From contig CANQSE010000089.1 in NCBI GenBank assembly GCA_947626405.1, positions 1-7,569 on the forward strand: a DNA stretch of 7,569 bases, read 5' to 3'. The stretch comes from an uncultured Acetatifactor sp. (GTDB lineage Bacteria > Bacillota > Clostridia > Lachnospirales > Lachnospiraceae). This document shows, in pieces, positions 7,099-7,569 of this stretch; the stretch's first letter is position 1; the number at the start of each line of letters is the position of its first letter. The notes under the pieces are model-generated. The model was given only the letters and a program-made list of their open reading frames with translations. It made no database searches and was not told the origin of the DNA. Both the position numbers and the translations under genes were made by a program.

Positions 7099-7127
7099 AT
7101 GGTATCACAGAATCGGGGTTTTGCCAA
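7099..7127 (-). promoter_or_regulatory. Promoter of the GH51 gene
   Basis: On the minus strand TTGGCA (7122-7127) and TACCAT (7099-7104) are separated by 17 bp, and TGA directly before the -10 makes it an extended -10 (TGATACCAT). The leader is about 30 bases. I see no obvious cre-like catabolite site or clear operator within it. Confidence 0.65.
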
Positions 7128-7166
7128 CATAAGATAAAAATATTTGATTTTTACTGTGCCGAACCG

Positions 7167-7204
7167 AAAAACCTGCCGCCGGATTATGTCCGACGACAGG
7201 TTTT
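7167..7204 (-). terminator. Strong terminator downstream of the tRNA-Leu 3' fragment
   Basis: Arms 7168-7183 and 7189-7204 form a 16-bp stem (a few G-U pairs on the minus strand) with loop TTATG. On the minus strand the stem is followed by T residues and then CGGTT; on the plus strand TTTTACTTT follows. It lies 11 bases after the tRNA-Leu 3' end and is presumably the native terminator of that tRNA gene. It also insulates the GH51 promoter. Confidence 0.85.
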
Positions 7205-7214
7205 ACTTTAAAAG

Positions 7215-7269
7215 TGCGGGTAGCCGGACTTGAACCGGCACGGGGTTGCCCCCGAGGGATTTTAAGTCC
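7215..7269 (-). pseudogene. 3' half of a tRNA-Leu (TAA) gene, probable attachment-site fragment
   Basis: On the minus strand this contains the 3' portion of a tRNA-Leu: the anticodon loop CTTAAAA (anticodon TAA), 3' anticodon strand TCCCT, a long class-II variable arm, the T arm GCCGG-TTCAAGT-CCGGC (7223-7239), and the acceptor strand TACCCGC plus discriminator A (7215-7222). The matching 5' acceptor strand GCGGGTA and a normal D arm are absent from the roughly 86 bases where they should occur. Only three of five anticodon-stem pairs form (A-C and T-T clash). The gene is therefore truncated and should not yield a working tRNA. Known: many tyrosine-recombinase elements insert in the 3' part of tRNA genes and leave such a fragment at the distal junction. 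Confidence 0.85.
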
Positions 7270-7360
7270 TACCACCAGACTGGAACCGGTAGGAATCTAT
7301 GGGAGTTAAAAAGTATAGCAATCCTGTGTGATTCCTTACGACATGGAGCATTTTAGCAAA

Positions 7361-7451
7361 CATCCCTCGAAAAATCAAGTGTTTTTGACAATTTTGTTTT
7401 TTTATTAAAAAAACACTTTGAAGGGATGCTTGAGGGATGTCGGAAGGGATG
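7361..7451. repeat. Nested inverted repeat and three helically phased AGGGATG boxes
   Basis: AGGGATG occurs at 7422-7428, 7433-7439 and 7445-7451, with start-to-start spacing of 11 and 12 bp, about one DNA turn. The inverse CATCCCT is at 7361-7367. Between them is a perfect 10-bp inverted repeat, AAGTGTTTTT (7377-7386) and AAAAACACTT (7409-7418). An alternative hairpin, GTTTTTTT/AAAAAAAC (7396-7403, 7407-7414), overlaps its right arm. Inference: recombinase arm-type or excisionase binding sites, given the position about 100-190 bp from the attachment junction. Confidence 0.7.
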
Positions 7452-7526
7452 CCAGAGTGTAACATTTTAAATAACAAATAAAATTTTTCAGCTCTCTATG
7501 CCATGACATTTTTATAAGGAGGCTTT

Positions 7527-7569
7527 ATGGACTACCAATTAGAAATCAAGCAGATCGTGGATTATCCAC
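7527..7569 (+). CDS. Start of a rightward element-borne gene (partial, 14 codons)
   Basis: AAGGAGG (7516-7522) precedes the ATG at 7527 by four bases, a strong translation signal. The visible residues are MDYQLEIKQIVDYP, after which the window ends. From memory, this N-terminus resembles a conserved protein with a winged-helix-like region found near one end of integrative conjugative elements in Clostridia (often followed by a CRIYR-type motif). That recollection is uncertain because only 14 residues are visible. It points away from the junction into the element. No clear promoter is seen in 7452-7515. Confidence 0.6.
   Translation, partial: MDYQLEIKQIVDYP

Larger units (their letters stand above)
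7270..7569. mobile_element. Terminal segment of an integrated element (partial, continues right)
   Basis: Sequence to the right of the tRNA-Leu fragment is AT-rich, has a 257-base non-coding end with inverted and phased repeats, and then a gene start resembling integrative-conjugative-element proteins. With tRNA transcription running leftward, the surviving 3' half should be followed by chromosome (left) and preceded by the element (right). The integrase and the other end are not in the window, so the element's identity and size are unknown. Confidence 0.6.

Noticed and set aside
7215..7300. A complete functional tRNA-Leu gene
   Set aside because: There is no GCGGGTA 5' acceptor strand or D arm, and two of five anticodon-stem pairs are mismatched.
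7385..7390. A perfect TTGACA as the -35 box for the rightward element gene
   Set aside because: There is no -10-like hexamer 16-18 bp downstream; the sequence there is a run of A residues within the inverted repeat.
7377..7418. The 10-bp inverted repeat as an intrinsic terminator
   Set aside because: The stem is AT-rich with a long loop and no proper uridine tract on either strand, and no gene ends just before it.
7262..7477. A 71-residue minus-strand reading frame at the element end
   Set aside because: It runs through the inverted and phased repeats and into the tRNA fragment, has no convincing ribosome binding site and no recognisable family signature.

Overview
The window looks like chromosome of a low-to-mid GC Firmicute, most likely a gut Clostridia (Lachnospiraceae-like). 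The reasons are purine-rich Shine-Dalgarno sites, TTGACA/TATAAT-type promoters, tRNA genes without an encoded CCA end, and protein families typical of that group: a YerB-like DUF3048 lipoprotein, a DUF3810 membrane metallopeptidase-like protein, a 4-helix-type chemoreceptor and a cytoplasmic GH51 arabinofuranosidase. The taxon is inferred from family content, not from a marker gene.

Layout, left to right. Bases 1-220 hold the apparent promoter/operator of a leftward gene whose coding region lies just outside the window, then a short remnant-like reading frame. Next is a leftward tRNA-Phe / tRNA-Gly operon with a consensus promoter (493-521) and a hairpin terminator (221-264). A leftward two-gene operon follows: the DUF3048 lipoprotein (1743-2993) and then the overlapping DUF3810 membrane protein (554-1759). 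Divergent from it is a small rightward gene of unknown function (3220-3459). It converges on a leftward methyl-accepting chemotaxis protein (3642-5369); the two share a bidirectional terminator (3471-3498), and a 56-bp tandem repeat sits in the chemoreceptor 3' end. Then comes a leftward monocistronic GH51 alpha-L-arabinofuranosidase (5461-7062) with its own promoter.

The right end is the most informative part. A strong terminator (7168-7204) and the 3' half of a tRNA-Leu(TAA) gene (7215-7269) are intact, but the tRNA 5' half is missing and replaced by unrelated AT-rich sequence. That sequence carries nested inverted repeats and three AGGGATG boxes spaced about one helical turn apart. It is followed by the first 14 codons of a rightward gene resembling a protein I recall from integrative conjugative elements. 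I read this as the attachment-site junction of an integrated element extending to the right, with the GH51 side being host chromosome.

No wholly new system is evident. The chromosomal genes appear to be independent units: cell-envelope proteins, a sensor for motility, and arabinose-polymer use. The best leads are the tRNA-Leu junction with its phased repeats, the tandem repeat that includes the chemoreceptor stop codon, and the coupled lipoprotein/metallopeptidase pair.
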